A stretch of 64,000 nucleotides of DNA, from the NCBI GenBank assembly GCA_964035545.1, contig OZ037772.1:8204889-8268888 (forward strand), given 5' to 3'. The stretch's first letter is position 1. Each line of letters begins with the position of its first letter. The stretch comes from Bugula neritina. Its lineage: Eukaryota; Bryozoa; Gymnolaemata; Cheilostomatida; Bugulidae. The notes beneath the pieces are model-generated. The model had not been told where the DNA came from. It did not search any database and worked only from the letters and a program-made list of their open reading frames with translations. The position numbers were made by a program, and so were the translations under genes. This document shows positions 38,301 through 50,300 of the stretch, in pieces.

Positions 38301-41300
38301 GACGAAGAGGACTCTCCAATACTGGCAATGCCTCGGGCCCTGGTCGCCCGCCAGTATTGGATATCTGGAGCACCAGGCAACCAGATAGAAGAACAGACTC
38401 AGCCAACCCACCCACAATTGCCCCGTCACGGGCAGAGTATGGCACTTCCTTACCGAGAGTGCGTCCTGGATAGCGCAATCGAGGCCTGGTCCCATATCCT
38501 CGATCCAAGTACAGAAGAAATAGAAAGCCTGGTGCACCACCTCTAATGATAAAACCGGACAACCAGGGGCCGCTGGCAATAGCCAACTGAACTGTAAATG
38601 TTCTCGTGTTACGTGTGATTAATCTTAATACTTTCCTGTTAACCGCATATTTTTCTACGTTTGTGTTTCATTTTTTTTTGTGTGGGATCATTGTTTTGTT
38701 ATCGAAAAGGGGATGCTTTTCGATGGGGGGAGAATGTGATAGATTCTCATCCTCTACTCAAGTAACTGCGTGTGTCAGTATTATAATTACTGTTGCGTAT
38801 ATTTTGAATGCTGTAATTGTAGCTAAGTTGCACTAGCTTTCTAATGCCTTATTATTGTGATTAAGCTTTCAGTATAATGTAATTTTCATTAAATACGCAT
38901 TTCCAGAGTTATTTTCCCTTTTTGCTATTTTATCGTTTTGCATTAATACTGATACTGGAAATTTGTGTAGCTTTTATGAATGCCTTCAATAGGTTGTTAT
39001 TATAGCTAAATTCTTGGCCTATTGAATTATTCATTCTCCTTTGTCTATTTTTCTTTTGTTACTGCCAAGCTTAACTTTCTTTTGTCTGTTGGAACATTCT
39101 AGATGTGAATTCTTGTGTATAAAAGCAGGCGAGTTTCCAGTGTAGATTCAGACTACTACTGGAGCTCGCTGGTAGTAGGACCACATAAGCTGTATTTGAT
39201 GCTAATAAAGTTATCTTCATTCGTATTCAGATACTTGGCTTATTCTCTCTAGAGCATGTAGGCACTAGTTGCATTCAAAACCCACAGTTTACTACACACT
39301 GATGGTAAATTTTTCTAAACCCCAAACCCCAACCCTTAAACCCCAACGCCAAACTCAAACCCCCATCCCCATAATCAAACCCTCAATTTCAAACACCCAA
39401 CCCCATCCTAAACCCTAATAATGAAAATGTGCCATTTCTACCTACTTTGCCATTTGTGCCATTATGACCAGTGCCATTATTACCTGTGATATTTTTACCG
39501 GTGCCAATTATACCGGACATCCCAATAGAAAACTCGAAAATAGAGATTTCACAAATAGATAATTCGAAAATAAACATTTGGAAAATAAACATTTAGAAAA
39601 AAAGAATCGTGATTAAAATAACCTAGCCTGGAGAAGGCTATTCAAATCTGGTCGGGTTCAAAATGACTGATTGTCAAGGTGGAAAATTTTAAATTATTGA
39701 ACTATTTGGTAACTAACAACACTTTCGTGATAGCGTAACTGGTGAGTGGGTGACACGACATTTTGAAAGTGACAGTTGAAAAACACATATTTGGAAAACA
39801 GACAACTAGAAAATAGACAATTGGAAAATAGACGATTAGAAAATAGACATTTGGAAAAATGACATTTGGAAAATGGCACGGTCTACTCTGGTGGGAGCTC
39901 AACCGGGTCAAGAAAAGCTTAATGGAAACTTAGGCAATTTTAGATTAGAACTATTTGGTAGCAAACACTATTTCCGTAAAAACCTGATTCTTATGGCGTT
40001 TATATTTATTGCTAAAAGTTTTAAATCAGGTAAAATTATTTCATTTAGTAGCTACTAATTATTTGGTACTAGTTAATATGTATGTCCAATATATATTCTT
40101 TATTAACTCTAAATTATTTTCTCTCTTTCTTTCAAGTTTTAATTTATACTTATACATAGTTGTGATAAATTTCTATATGATAACTCACTGCACACATCTC
40201 CAGTTTTTTTTGTAAAATTAGCGTAACTTAAGCGGTTTACTGTATAATCAAAAGTTCCTACCATTAGGCACTCTTTGAACAATTATAAGTCTTTTCTTAC
40301 TTTATAAAAGCCGTGATGTTACTAATCCAATCATTTCGATTATGATAGTCTGATAATCCAACGTGCTGCTCCCTTCGAAAGGAAAAACATAACAAAATAC
40401 TAGGAAAATATGTATGCAAACATTTTAAACAACTACTCTCACGATAACGTATGTCAATGACATTGGTTTCTGTCATCATTAGAATATCATACTCCATCTT
40501 GTTTTCAAAATTACAGCTAAAACTGAAGATGCTGTGAAGGTGTCTACAGATATTCCTATCTGTACAGTTCTCACAAGTAGAATAGAAGCTCTCCTCAAAC
40601 AGACCATAGCTGTGAACACTGTGAAAGAGTCTGGATACAGTGTGACAGAACTGGTAGAGACAACCCAGAGACTGGCACAGAAGTTAGATGGAGAGAAAGC
40701 TTTGAAGAAAATTAGAATGTTAGGCAAAATCCTAACAACTCTGCATACTGAACAGCATGCTGTCCAAGACCAAGCTATTGAATGGGAAAAAGAAAGTCAA
40801 ACATTCCTTCATCTTCCTCAAACAGAAAGAATCATCTTAGAAAATATTGGAGAGGACAAATTGGAAACATTGTCATCTGCCATTAGTCTGCTCCTCGACG
40901 ATGTGATCGTGGCTTTCCCAACTCTAGACGTTTTTGAAGTCACTGAACAAGCTCGTGACAAGTTAGTTTCTCCAATCAAAGCTGACAGACTGAAGGGAAT
41001 TGAGGGACTCGTTTCTGGTCTATTGCTGAACATCATACAGAATAGAGAGTTCCTGTTCCAAGACTTAGTCTCAGAAGTTACCCGTTTTTCACCAGAGGCA
41101 GTTGTCGAAAGTCTGAACCAGATCTACAGAATGAAAGAAGACGTACTAAATAGAGATGATCAAAGGTTTACAGATTCACAACAAGTGAATGAATTTACTG
41201 ACAGATACACAGCTTGTGTCAAGTTCTTTGTTGACGATTTTGACTGTTTCCCTCTTCAACCAAAGCAAGAGGTCAGTTGGTTAGCTTTTCTCATTAGTTA

Positions 41301-44300
41301 GGATTCGAAATTGACCGCATTATATTCATGTCATACTCTTTGCCCATCATCTTTCTAACGGTTATTTTTTGGCATGTTTCAGACCGAGAAGATGCTTTTG
41401 GAGCTGAAACCTACTGCAGAGGAGTTGAGATGCACGTTGAATGTTTACGATGTGTAAGTTTAATTGTGTAGTTGTGTTGATATTTTCATTATTCACTTCA
41501 TTCCTTTCGATACGTCTAAAACTCTTAGCGATATCTCTGCTAACAACACTCTTTCAGTTAATAAGTGCAAAGCCAAATATCAAATGTCGTCAGTTTTTGA
41601 CCTGCAATAAAAAAGTTTTTTTCAAGTGATTTGATTTTGTAACTTTCTTTTGTTTGAGTTTATCACGAGTTAGGCCTTTTGGGTGTTGGAATTTGTTTTT
41701 ATAGTGTGGTGTCTCATTGATGAATTTCAGGTTAATTAAAGGCTATAAAGAAAGAGGTGCCTTTACACCGAAAGAAGTAAATTTTCTTGCGAGGTAAACA
41801 ACTATAAAAGCTTTGCAGTTCTAATACTTTTAAAGTAGATTTTCTTATATAAGTCTCACAAATGACAGGTTTTTCTATTTGTCGTAAACTCAAGGTTAAA
41901 CTTGTTTTTAGGAAAGCAATATTCAAGGTGTTGAAAAATTCATTTTACTCAAATTCACTTATGATATTTTTAAGCATTCTGTAGTAACTCTTTGAGTTTA
42001 AATTTTAGAATTTGATTTACCTGAAACACTAAAACTCAGTAGGTTTTACCACACAGTGCTATGTTTGTAGAGTATGCACTTTTCTCCTTTAACATGCTAA
42101 ACAGTGTTAGCTGTTTTTTCATTAGAAGCCACGACCTCAAAACGTCAGCTTTTTTTGAAAAAGATTAAACAGTATTTTCTCATCTGAGTCAACTAAAAAA
42201 CAACTCTTTTTACAGTGAACAGCACAGTCTATGGTCGGCTGCCAACTCCCATCTTGCAAATCTGTTGAAGTTCTCCCGAGAAGATGAGAGTGACAAAGAG
42301 GTTGGAGAACAGACAACTGAGGAAGGTGTTACTGGTCAAGGTAGGTTGACATGTGATGTCAAGTGAGAACTCTTTGTAAGCAGACCGTTATAGCTGTTAA
42401 ACTGTGAAACTGAATGGTGACACGACGTTTCAAACGTGTCAATTGAAAAATGAACGCTTGGAAAACAGACAAACCGACAATAGACTGCAGTTCAAAAGTT
42501 GAAATTTTGCAAATAAACAATTGTAAAATGAACATTTAAAAAATGAAAAAATATTTAACATAGTCTAGTCCAAAAAAAGCTGTTCAAAATTCGGCCCAAT
42601 CCAAAATAGTGTAGTATTTGTGCAATTACTGTGCGTGAGTTTTCTACTTGCGTATTTAGTTGGCTATTCTACTAGCAATTACTAAGGTAGCTGTCGAGTA
42701 ATTACTTTTATTATTTACAATACAATACAAAACAAACATTACATCAAATTACACTATAACATCAGTCACTACTAATACATGTTTACACTTCAAGCCCTCG
42801 CTTACAACAACGTGATGATTGCTAATTGCCCGGGAACTGTCACATGAGTCAGAAATACATCTTCCAGTTCTCTTTATTGGTTAATACATTGGGGCCTTAG
42901 TATTCCCCGAACGGAGAGAGGACGATTCTTATATTAGTACATTGCGTGACCCACTACAATAGCTTATTGGCAACCGAGGAAGGTGTTACTGTTCAAAGTA
43001 AGTTGACATGTGATGTCAAGTGAGAATAGAAACTTTTTGGACGCAGATCCATAATAGCTGTTAAGCTGGGGAACATGAAGTGGTCTTTTTATGTGAAGCT
43101 GTATATAGTGATATAATATTTCGCAAAATGTCAATTGGAAATGGAACAATTGAAAAACCAACAGATCACCAATAGAAATAAATGACTTTAGGTAAAAGTG
43201 GGACTGATAAAAATGGCACAGGTAAAAAACGGCACGGGTAAGAATGGCAAAGGTAATAATGGCACCACTAATAAATGCACAAATAGAAGAGTAGGAAAAA
43301 ATGGCACACCGATGGTAAATTTTTCTAAACCCCAAAACCATAACCCTTAAACCCCAACGCCAAACTCTAACCCCCATCCCATAATCAAACCTTCAATTTC
43401 AAACACCCAACCCCATCCCAAACCCTAATATTGAAAATGTGCCATTTCTACTTACTTTGCCATTTGTGCCATTACGACCAGTGCCATTATTACCTGTGTT
43501 ATTTTTAACGGTGCCATTTTTACCGGACATCCCAATAGAAAACACGAAAATAGAGATTTCACAAATAGATAATTCAAAAATAAACATTTGGAAAATGAAA
43601 GTTTAGAAAAAAAGAATCAGTGATTAAAACAGCATAGCCTGGAAAAAGCTATTCAAATCTGGTCGGGTTCAAAATGACTGATTGTCAAGGTGGAAAATTT
43701 TAAATTATTGAACTATTTGGTAACTAACAACACTTCCGTAATAGCGTAACTGGTGAGTGGGTGACACAACATTTTGAAAGTGACAGTTGGAAAACACATA
43801 TTTGGAAAACAGACAACTAGAAAATAGACAATTGGAAAATAGACGATTAGAAAATAGACATTTGGGAAAATGACATTTGGAAAATGGCACGGCCTACTTT
43901 GGTGGGAGCTCAACCGGGTCAAGAAAAGCTTAATGGAAACTTAGGCAATTTTAGATTAGAACTATTTGGTAGCAAACACTACTCCCGTAAAAGCCTGATT
44001 CTTATGGCGTTTATATTTATTGCTAGAAGTTTTAAATCAGGTAAAATTATTTCATTTATTAGTTACTAATTATTTGGTACTAGTTAATATGTATGTCCAA
44101 TATATATTCTTTATTAACTCTAAATTATTTTCTCTTTTCCTTTCAAGTTTTAACTCATACTTATACATAGTTGTGATAGATTTCTATATGATAACTCACT
44201 GCACACAGCTCCAGTTTTTTGTAAAATTAGCGTAACTTAAGCGGTTTACTGTATAATCAAAAGTTCCTACCATTAGGCACTCTTTGAACAATTATAAGTC

Positions 44301-47300
44301 TTTTCTTACTTTATAAAAGCCGTGATGTTACTAATCCAATCATTTCGATTATGATAGTCTGATAATCCAACGTGCCGCTCTCTTCAAAAGGAAAGACATA
44401 ACAAAATTCTAGGCAAATATGTATGCAAACATTTTAAACAACTACTCTCAAGATAACGTATGTCAATGACATTGATTTCTGTCATCATTAGAATATCATA
44501 CTCCATCTTGTTTTCAAAATTACAGCTAAAACTGAAGATGCTGTGAAGGTGTCTACAGATATTCCTATCTGTACAGTTCTCACAAGTAGAATAGAAGCTC
44601 TCCTCAAACAGACCATAGCTGTGAACACAGTGAAAGAGTCTGGATACAGTGTGACAGAACTGGTAGAGACAACCCAGAGACTGGCACAGAAGCTAGATGG
44701 AGGGAAAGCTTTGAAGAAAATTAGAATGTTAGTCAAAATCCTAACAACCCTGCATACTGAACAGCATGCTGTCCAAGACCAAGCTATTGAATGGGAAAAA
44801 GAAAGTCAAACATTCCTTCATCTTCCTCAAACAGGAAAAATCATCATAGAAAATATTGGAGAGGACAAATTGGAAACATTGTCATCTGCCGTTAGTCTGC
44901 TCCTCGACGATGTAATCGTGGCTTTCCCAACTCTAGAGGTCTTTGAAGTCACTGAACATGCTCGTGACAAGTTAGTTTCTCCAATCAAAGCTGACAGACT
45001 GAAGGGAATTGAGGGACTCATTTCTGGTTTAATTCTGAACATCATACAGAATAGAGAGTTCCTGTGCCAAGACTTAGTCTCAGAAGTTACCCGTTTTTCA
45101 CCAGAGGCAGTTGTCGAAAGTCTTAACCAGATCTACAAAATGAAAGAAGACGTACTAAATAGAGATGGTCACAGGTTTACAGATACACAACAACTGAATG
45201 AATTTACTGACAGATACGCAGCTTGTGTCAAGTTCTTTGTTGAAGATTTTGACTGTTTCCCTCTTCATAACAAAATGGTTAGTAATTTGTAATAATTTGC
45301 TTTTCTTACAAAATTTATTGGTGACTTTTCAATAACGCGCATCCAATGTTCATATTATGTTTGTGCTACATGTTAGCTTAAGATGCTGATAGAATTGTTT
45401 GCACTTTTGCAATATATGCGGTCAGTGAATGTTTTTCATATACTTGTTGCAGGACTTTCTGACGGGTGTTTTATTTTTTAGACTGTTATGGAGAAGCTTC
45501 TAGATTCTTGTCTATCCGCTGAGGAACTCAGCTGTACCGTAACAGCATATGACGTGTAAGTCTATAAACCATGCTTTCTTCACTGTTGCTTTCCTCGTTT
45601 TTTCCTGTACATTATTTGCTTGGTCTGCCATTTTTTCTTAAAAAACCTATTAGTCAAATTCTTTATTGCTGCCTTGAATATTTTTAGTTAGTTAATCTTT
45701 TTTTAAAAACACTAGAGTAGCCGACTGTAACTTTTTAAAAGATGTTATGTTTGTATTTTTGTGTATGCACAACTGCTTGTTTTTGATATTTCACAGCTTG
45801 ATCCATGGTTTAGAAGGAAAGCCTGAAGATGTTAACCTTCTTGCTAAGTATGATTTTGCAACTCTGTTTCATTTCGTTAAAATACGTCAAGTTTTACCAC
45901 GTTGTAAGAAGTTGCTGCCTCGCGGTTATTCAATAAGTTTTACAGCATACGATCCTAATCTATTTTTAAAATAGTTCAGCTTTAGAGTCTTTAAGCTATT
46001 TTATGGCATATGGTAATTTTGTACAACATTGCATGGCTTGAACCTATCATTTCTTATTCTATGTAAAGTTTATCATGTTATGAAAAACTCAAATGGTTCT
46101 CTAGAGAACAGCACAACCTGTGGTCTGCAGCAAATTCTCTTCTGGGCGAACTGCAAGCATCTTATTCTGAGGATGAGGCTAAAGAGACAATGGAAGCTAT
46201 AACAGGTAGAGGTTCAATGGTTGTTTAAAATGAATAAATTTGAATTGTTTTATCAGTTTTATTAGATTAATAATATTATTTCTGATCAATAATGTACACT
46301 ATAGATATTTTTTCAGAAACTGCAAATGTCTTAACTTTTGTGTCCAAATATGTTTTAGATCCAAAAACTCAAAAAAAGAAGGCACAGAAAAGAAAAGATG
46401 CACCACCTTCTAAATGTTAGTAGCAATTTTCTAAATTTTATCGGTAACCTAAAAACAAACACACAGTTTAAGGTTATAACTTTCCAAATTCAGGCACTGC
46501 TTTATGTTATATATAAACGGTTTTCAAGGGATAGCTCAAACAGGTTTTTGTCTCACATTAACAAATTATTAATGAAATGATAGCTCTCGCATTCCTCTTC
46601 CATGCACTTTTTTATTTTTTCAAAAGAAAATTTTCTGATAAAGTTGTTAGGCAATAAGTAAATCTTTACACCCTCAATGTTTCACTGCTGTAGCATAAGG
46701 GATTAATTTTATTAAGTTTAAAATTCAAACTTGACGTTCCTTGATATGTTTTCTCTGATATACTTTCTTTGTTTTTTGAAAATCAGTTTATGCTCCTCGC
46801 AATTTGGTCAAATCATACATCATTTTGCAAATTTTTTTGCAGTTATCTACATTCTTTATGTGGTGGAAATCTAGCTACGCTCCTGTGACTAATGATAACT
46901 TCCCTAGTACATTTGCAGCACTGGCACTTGTATAGTATAAGTAAAGGCAGAGTTAGTGAAGCGTGACTAACGAGCACTCAAATACAAGGCATATTGAAGG
47001 GGTGTATAAGTTAGGAAATATTTGAAAGGGGGACAATGTTTTTTAACAAGCTATAACTTAAAAATGAAGGGGCCTTCGAAAAAATTAAAAAAGTATATTG
47101 GAGAACATAAGTTTTTTGTTGTTGCTGTAACACTCAACCTGTTCGAGCTATTGGTGGAACATTGTTCATATAGAACATAAAGCACCTGGCAAAGAGCCAG
47201 AAACTGAAAAAGCATAACCTCAAACTAACTGTGTGCAGCTGTTGGGCTTTCAGTAATTTTATAAAAGTAAGAGGTGGTTGAACACTAGTATTAATTTGAT

Positions 47301-50300
47301 CTTGAAAATTTGATGTAAAGTATGTCTTGACCTAAGCATTGTTGGCTTCTTTTGTTCTCGAGAGACAATGGCTGCACCAGGTAGAGTCATTTTAAGTTGT
47401 TGCATTTTTCCATATTACTGTCGAGGCCAATAGGAAAGTGGCAATGGTTGTTGCAGAAACTACTACATTTGTAGCTTTTTTGCACCTACTCCGTAGATTT
47501 TAGTCTCTAAGTGGATGTTTTTTCTCAAATGGTTACTGCGGTTCTGCTCAGCATGCCTGGTATCATTCTTTACTACACACCTTCAAAACCCCGAGCTTTC
47601 TCATGGCTGCATGTCAATTCCAGCGCTCCTCCTGTCTTTTTTGCTGGTGTCTCTGGAGCATAATCTGAGATGGTCCTAAGGTCTGGGGCCTAAAAGTTCC
47701 CGATGCAATAGATCTTGATGAATCTGGCCATCTCCCTTTTTGCACATGTCTAAGTTATTGAAAACACCTCTGTTTCAAAAAAGTAAAAATTGTCTGCTTT
47801 ACAGCACGTTGCAGAATGCCAGTATTGAGGATTATGTCTTGTCATTTGATCGGGGTATGCATTTTAGACAGCAGAGATGAAGCTTTCTATTCAGTTTTAT
47901 AGGGTGTTAGGATGTTTAGGTTTTGCCGGAGTCAAGTAGTTTAGACAAAATGTATGCCCTGTATACATTCATATTAGTGTTTGCTGACAGACTGTTGCTT
48001 GTTGGCATGTACTCTCTCGTGTAGCTTGGATATTCCTGCAAAAGCTTTGGCACTCCTTAAATTGATCTTAGGCTCAAGTGAGTGGCTTGCGCTGATGGTA
48101 AAGCTTAGATACCAAAATATGTCAACTGAGTTCTGCTGACATTTTGCAGATGTTTAACTTTGACATCTGTATGCTAATGGTAAAGTGGTAGCTGCCACCT
48201 GAATTTTGCCACCTGCCTCATCTTGGCTTCGGCTTACAATGTGGCAAAATGGTCGGCTTGATATCAAAGCTCGTGTGTAAGTAGACTTCATTTTAGCTCC
48301 TCTTGAAGGCATAAGTCAAAATGGTTTGAAAGAAGCTTAGGGCTAGTGTAAAAGTTTGGTGAATCCTGCTATTAATTGGGAACGACTCTGATAGTGTAAC
48401 TCACTGCACTGTGTAAAAAGACAGAAAAATAGAATGCAGCTTTGGGGGGGGGGGGTCAGCCAACTTTTTTAAATAATTGCATTAGGCCACTACTTCATAA
48501 GGAGTCAAATGACTTTGTTAGGTTTATAAATTTGAAAAATGTGTATTGTTTTGCTCCTGGCTTCTTTACTTGTTTTCAGCAAATATTATGTCAATGCTGG
48601 ATCTCTCTGCTCTGAATCCACACTAAGATTCAAGTACTCTCAGGATCTGTAGTTGGGCCAAAATGACTTTTGCAACACCTCTGCATCATATGCTTAACAG
48701 AGAAATGCCACAATAGCTATTGCAGTCACTATAATCAATTTTGTTTTTATAGTTACTGTTTTGGGGCCACATAAAACATTTGGCACGGAGCTCTCTCTCA
48801 AGCACAACCAAAACAGTTTATCTAAGTTTTTAATAATTTCGCCTTTTTCTGCTTCGATCACTTCTTTGGGAGCTTTGTCATTAACAAAGCAGTCAATGGC
48901 TCAGCCATGTTTCTTTATTGATTTTGTCCTATCTAATTTATCCAAATTTTAGTTACAACATTCTGTGTGAAGGATAGCTCGAGGCAGTGTTTGATCCACC
49001 TCTCCATCCATATTTTTGTTATTGATGTTTTTGTCTTTTTGCTCTTTAGTGAAATATTTTTTGGGGGCATTTAGGGCTTTAGTGTTGTGTTAATACCAAG
49101 ATGATGTATTTTAGCGATAAACATACGTACTATAACAATGCATACGAATAAAACAAACAGTACAGTAATTCCGCATGTGCGGTAATTCGAGTATAATACA
49201 ACACCTCTCTTTCTAAAAACAAACACAACTGAAATGCAAACATGAGTAATATACAAAAAGTGATACAAAGCGTATAGATGAATTTAGCAAGTATTAACAG
49301 GCTGATAAGCATAAAAATACAAACATGTTAACCATTACGAGAACATAATACCAGAATATAATATCAGAATATAACATCAGAAAATGATACCAGAATATAA
49401 CAAGGCATGAGACAGGAGGCTAGAGGTCAAGTTTTAGCGGAGCGCGGACTTCGCGGCCAGACCTAGTTTTGGACAGACGAACAGCAGAGCTAGAAACTGA
49501 GTGGGTCTGTTTGGCCCTATCTAGAGGAACGAATGCTTGGTGGGGGCTAACTGGCCTTTCTCGGGGCTGAACATCCAACCTACTATCTGATGGGGATTGT
49601 TGGGCTTGACCCCCAAATACAGTGGTCTGTCTGGGACTACTATGAATTGGTTGGTCCTTGAACTGAACAGCTAGATCACTTGCTAGACTCATAACGGGTG
49701 ACGAGTGAGTTGGTGTGAGACTTCTACGGTTGCGTCTTAACTCAGTACCACCTGTGTCTTGAACAGTGTATGATCTCGGTGCGCACTGTTGGATAACTAC
49801 TGCGTCCCTGTTCAAGTCTCTAATTCTCACCCTGTCGCCTCGTTTCAACGGAGGAAGTTGTGCAACTTTATGCCTAATATCAAAATTCTCTTTCACTTGA
49901 CTGCGCTTCAACTCTTCTTTCTCCTGAACTGCCAATCTCTCTACAGGCTGAGGGATTAACAGCTTAGGGAGTGCAGGAACAGTGGTCTTCAGCTTTCGGC
50001 CCATCAACAGCTCAGCAGGAGACAAGCCATTCTCCAGAGGAGAAGATCGATAGGCCAACAGTGCAAGGTACGGATCTGTCTCTTTCTTGAGCAGGGACTT
50101 AACTGTTTGGACTGCCCTCTCAGCCTCTCCATTAGCCTGAGGATGCTTTGGTGAACTAGTGACATGGGCAAACTGGTAAGAAGAAACAAACAACTTAAAC
50201 TCATGACTGGCGTACTGGGGGCCATTGTCTGAAACCAACACATCTGGAACACCATGGCGTGCAAAGATACTCCGCATATGGCTAATAACTTCCTTACTGG

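Larger units (their letters stand above)
31973..39296 (+). mobile_element. Gypsy-1: Ty3/Gypsy LTR retrotransposon, young but pol-defective
   Basis: LTRs 31973-32534 and 38735-39296 (562 bp each, TG...CA ends) read as differing at two positions. The 4-bp target duplication is cact (31969-31972 and 39297-39300). Internal order is PBS, gag, protease, RT, RNase H, integrase, then a Pro-rich 3' frame with no recognisable envelope. The DDE integrase and zinc domains are of Ty3/Gypsy type. The pol reading frame has one extra base near 34290, an in-frame stop at 35177 and a deletion of roughly 20 bases near 35869, so this copy should not make a full polyprotein. GC content is far above that of the surrounding DNA. 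Confidence 0.95.
42341..44525. other. Intron between modules 3 and 4, with solo LTR and MITE copy 4
   Basis: Order: unit-specific sequence, solo LTR 42610-42958, MITE copy 4 at 43191-43529, then ttggaaaatagac-type units at 43790-43890. No coding signal. Confidence 0.75.

Noticed and set aside
35893-38546. Envelope gene in Gypsy-1 (errantivirus-like)
   Set aside because: The 3' extension is Pro/Glu-rich and has no signal peptide, membrane anchor or furin-type site.
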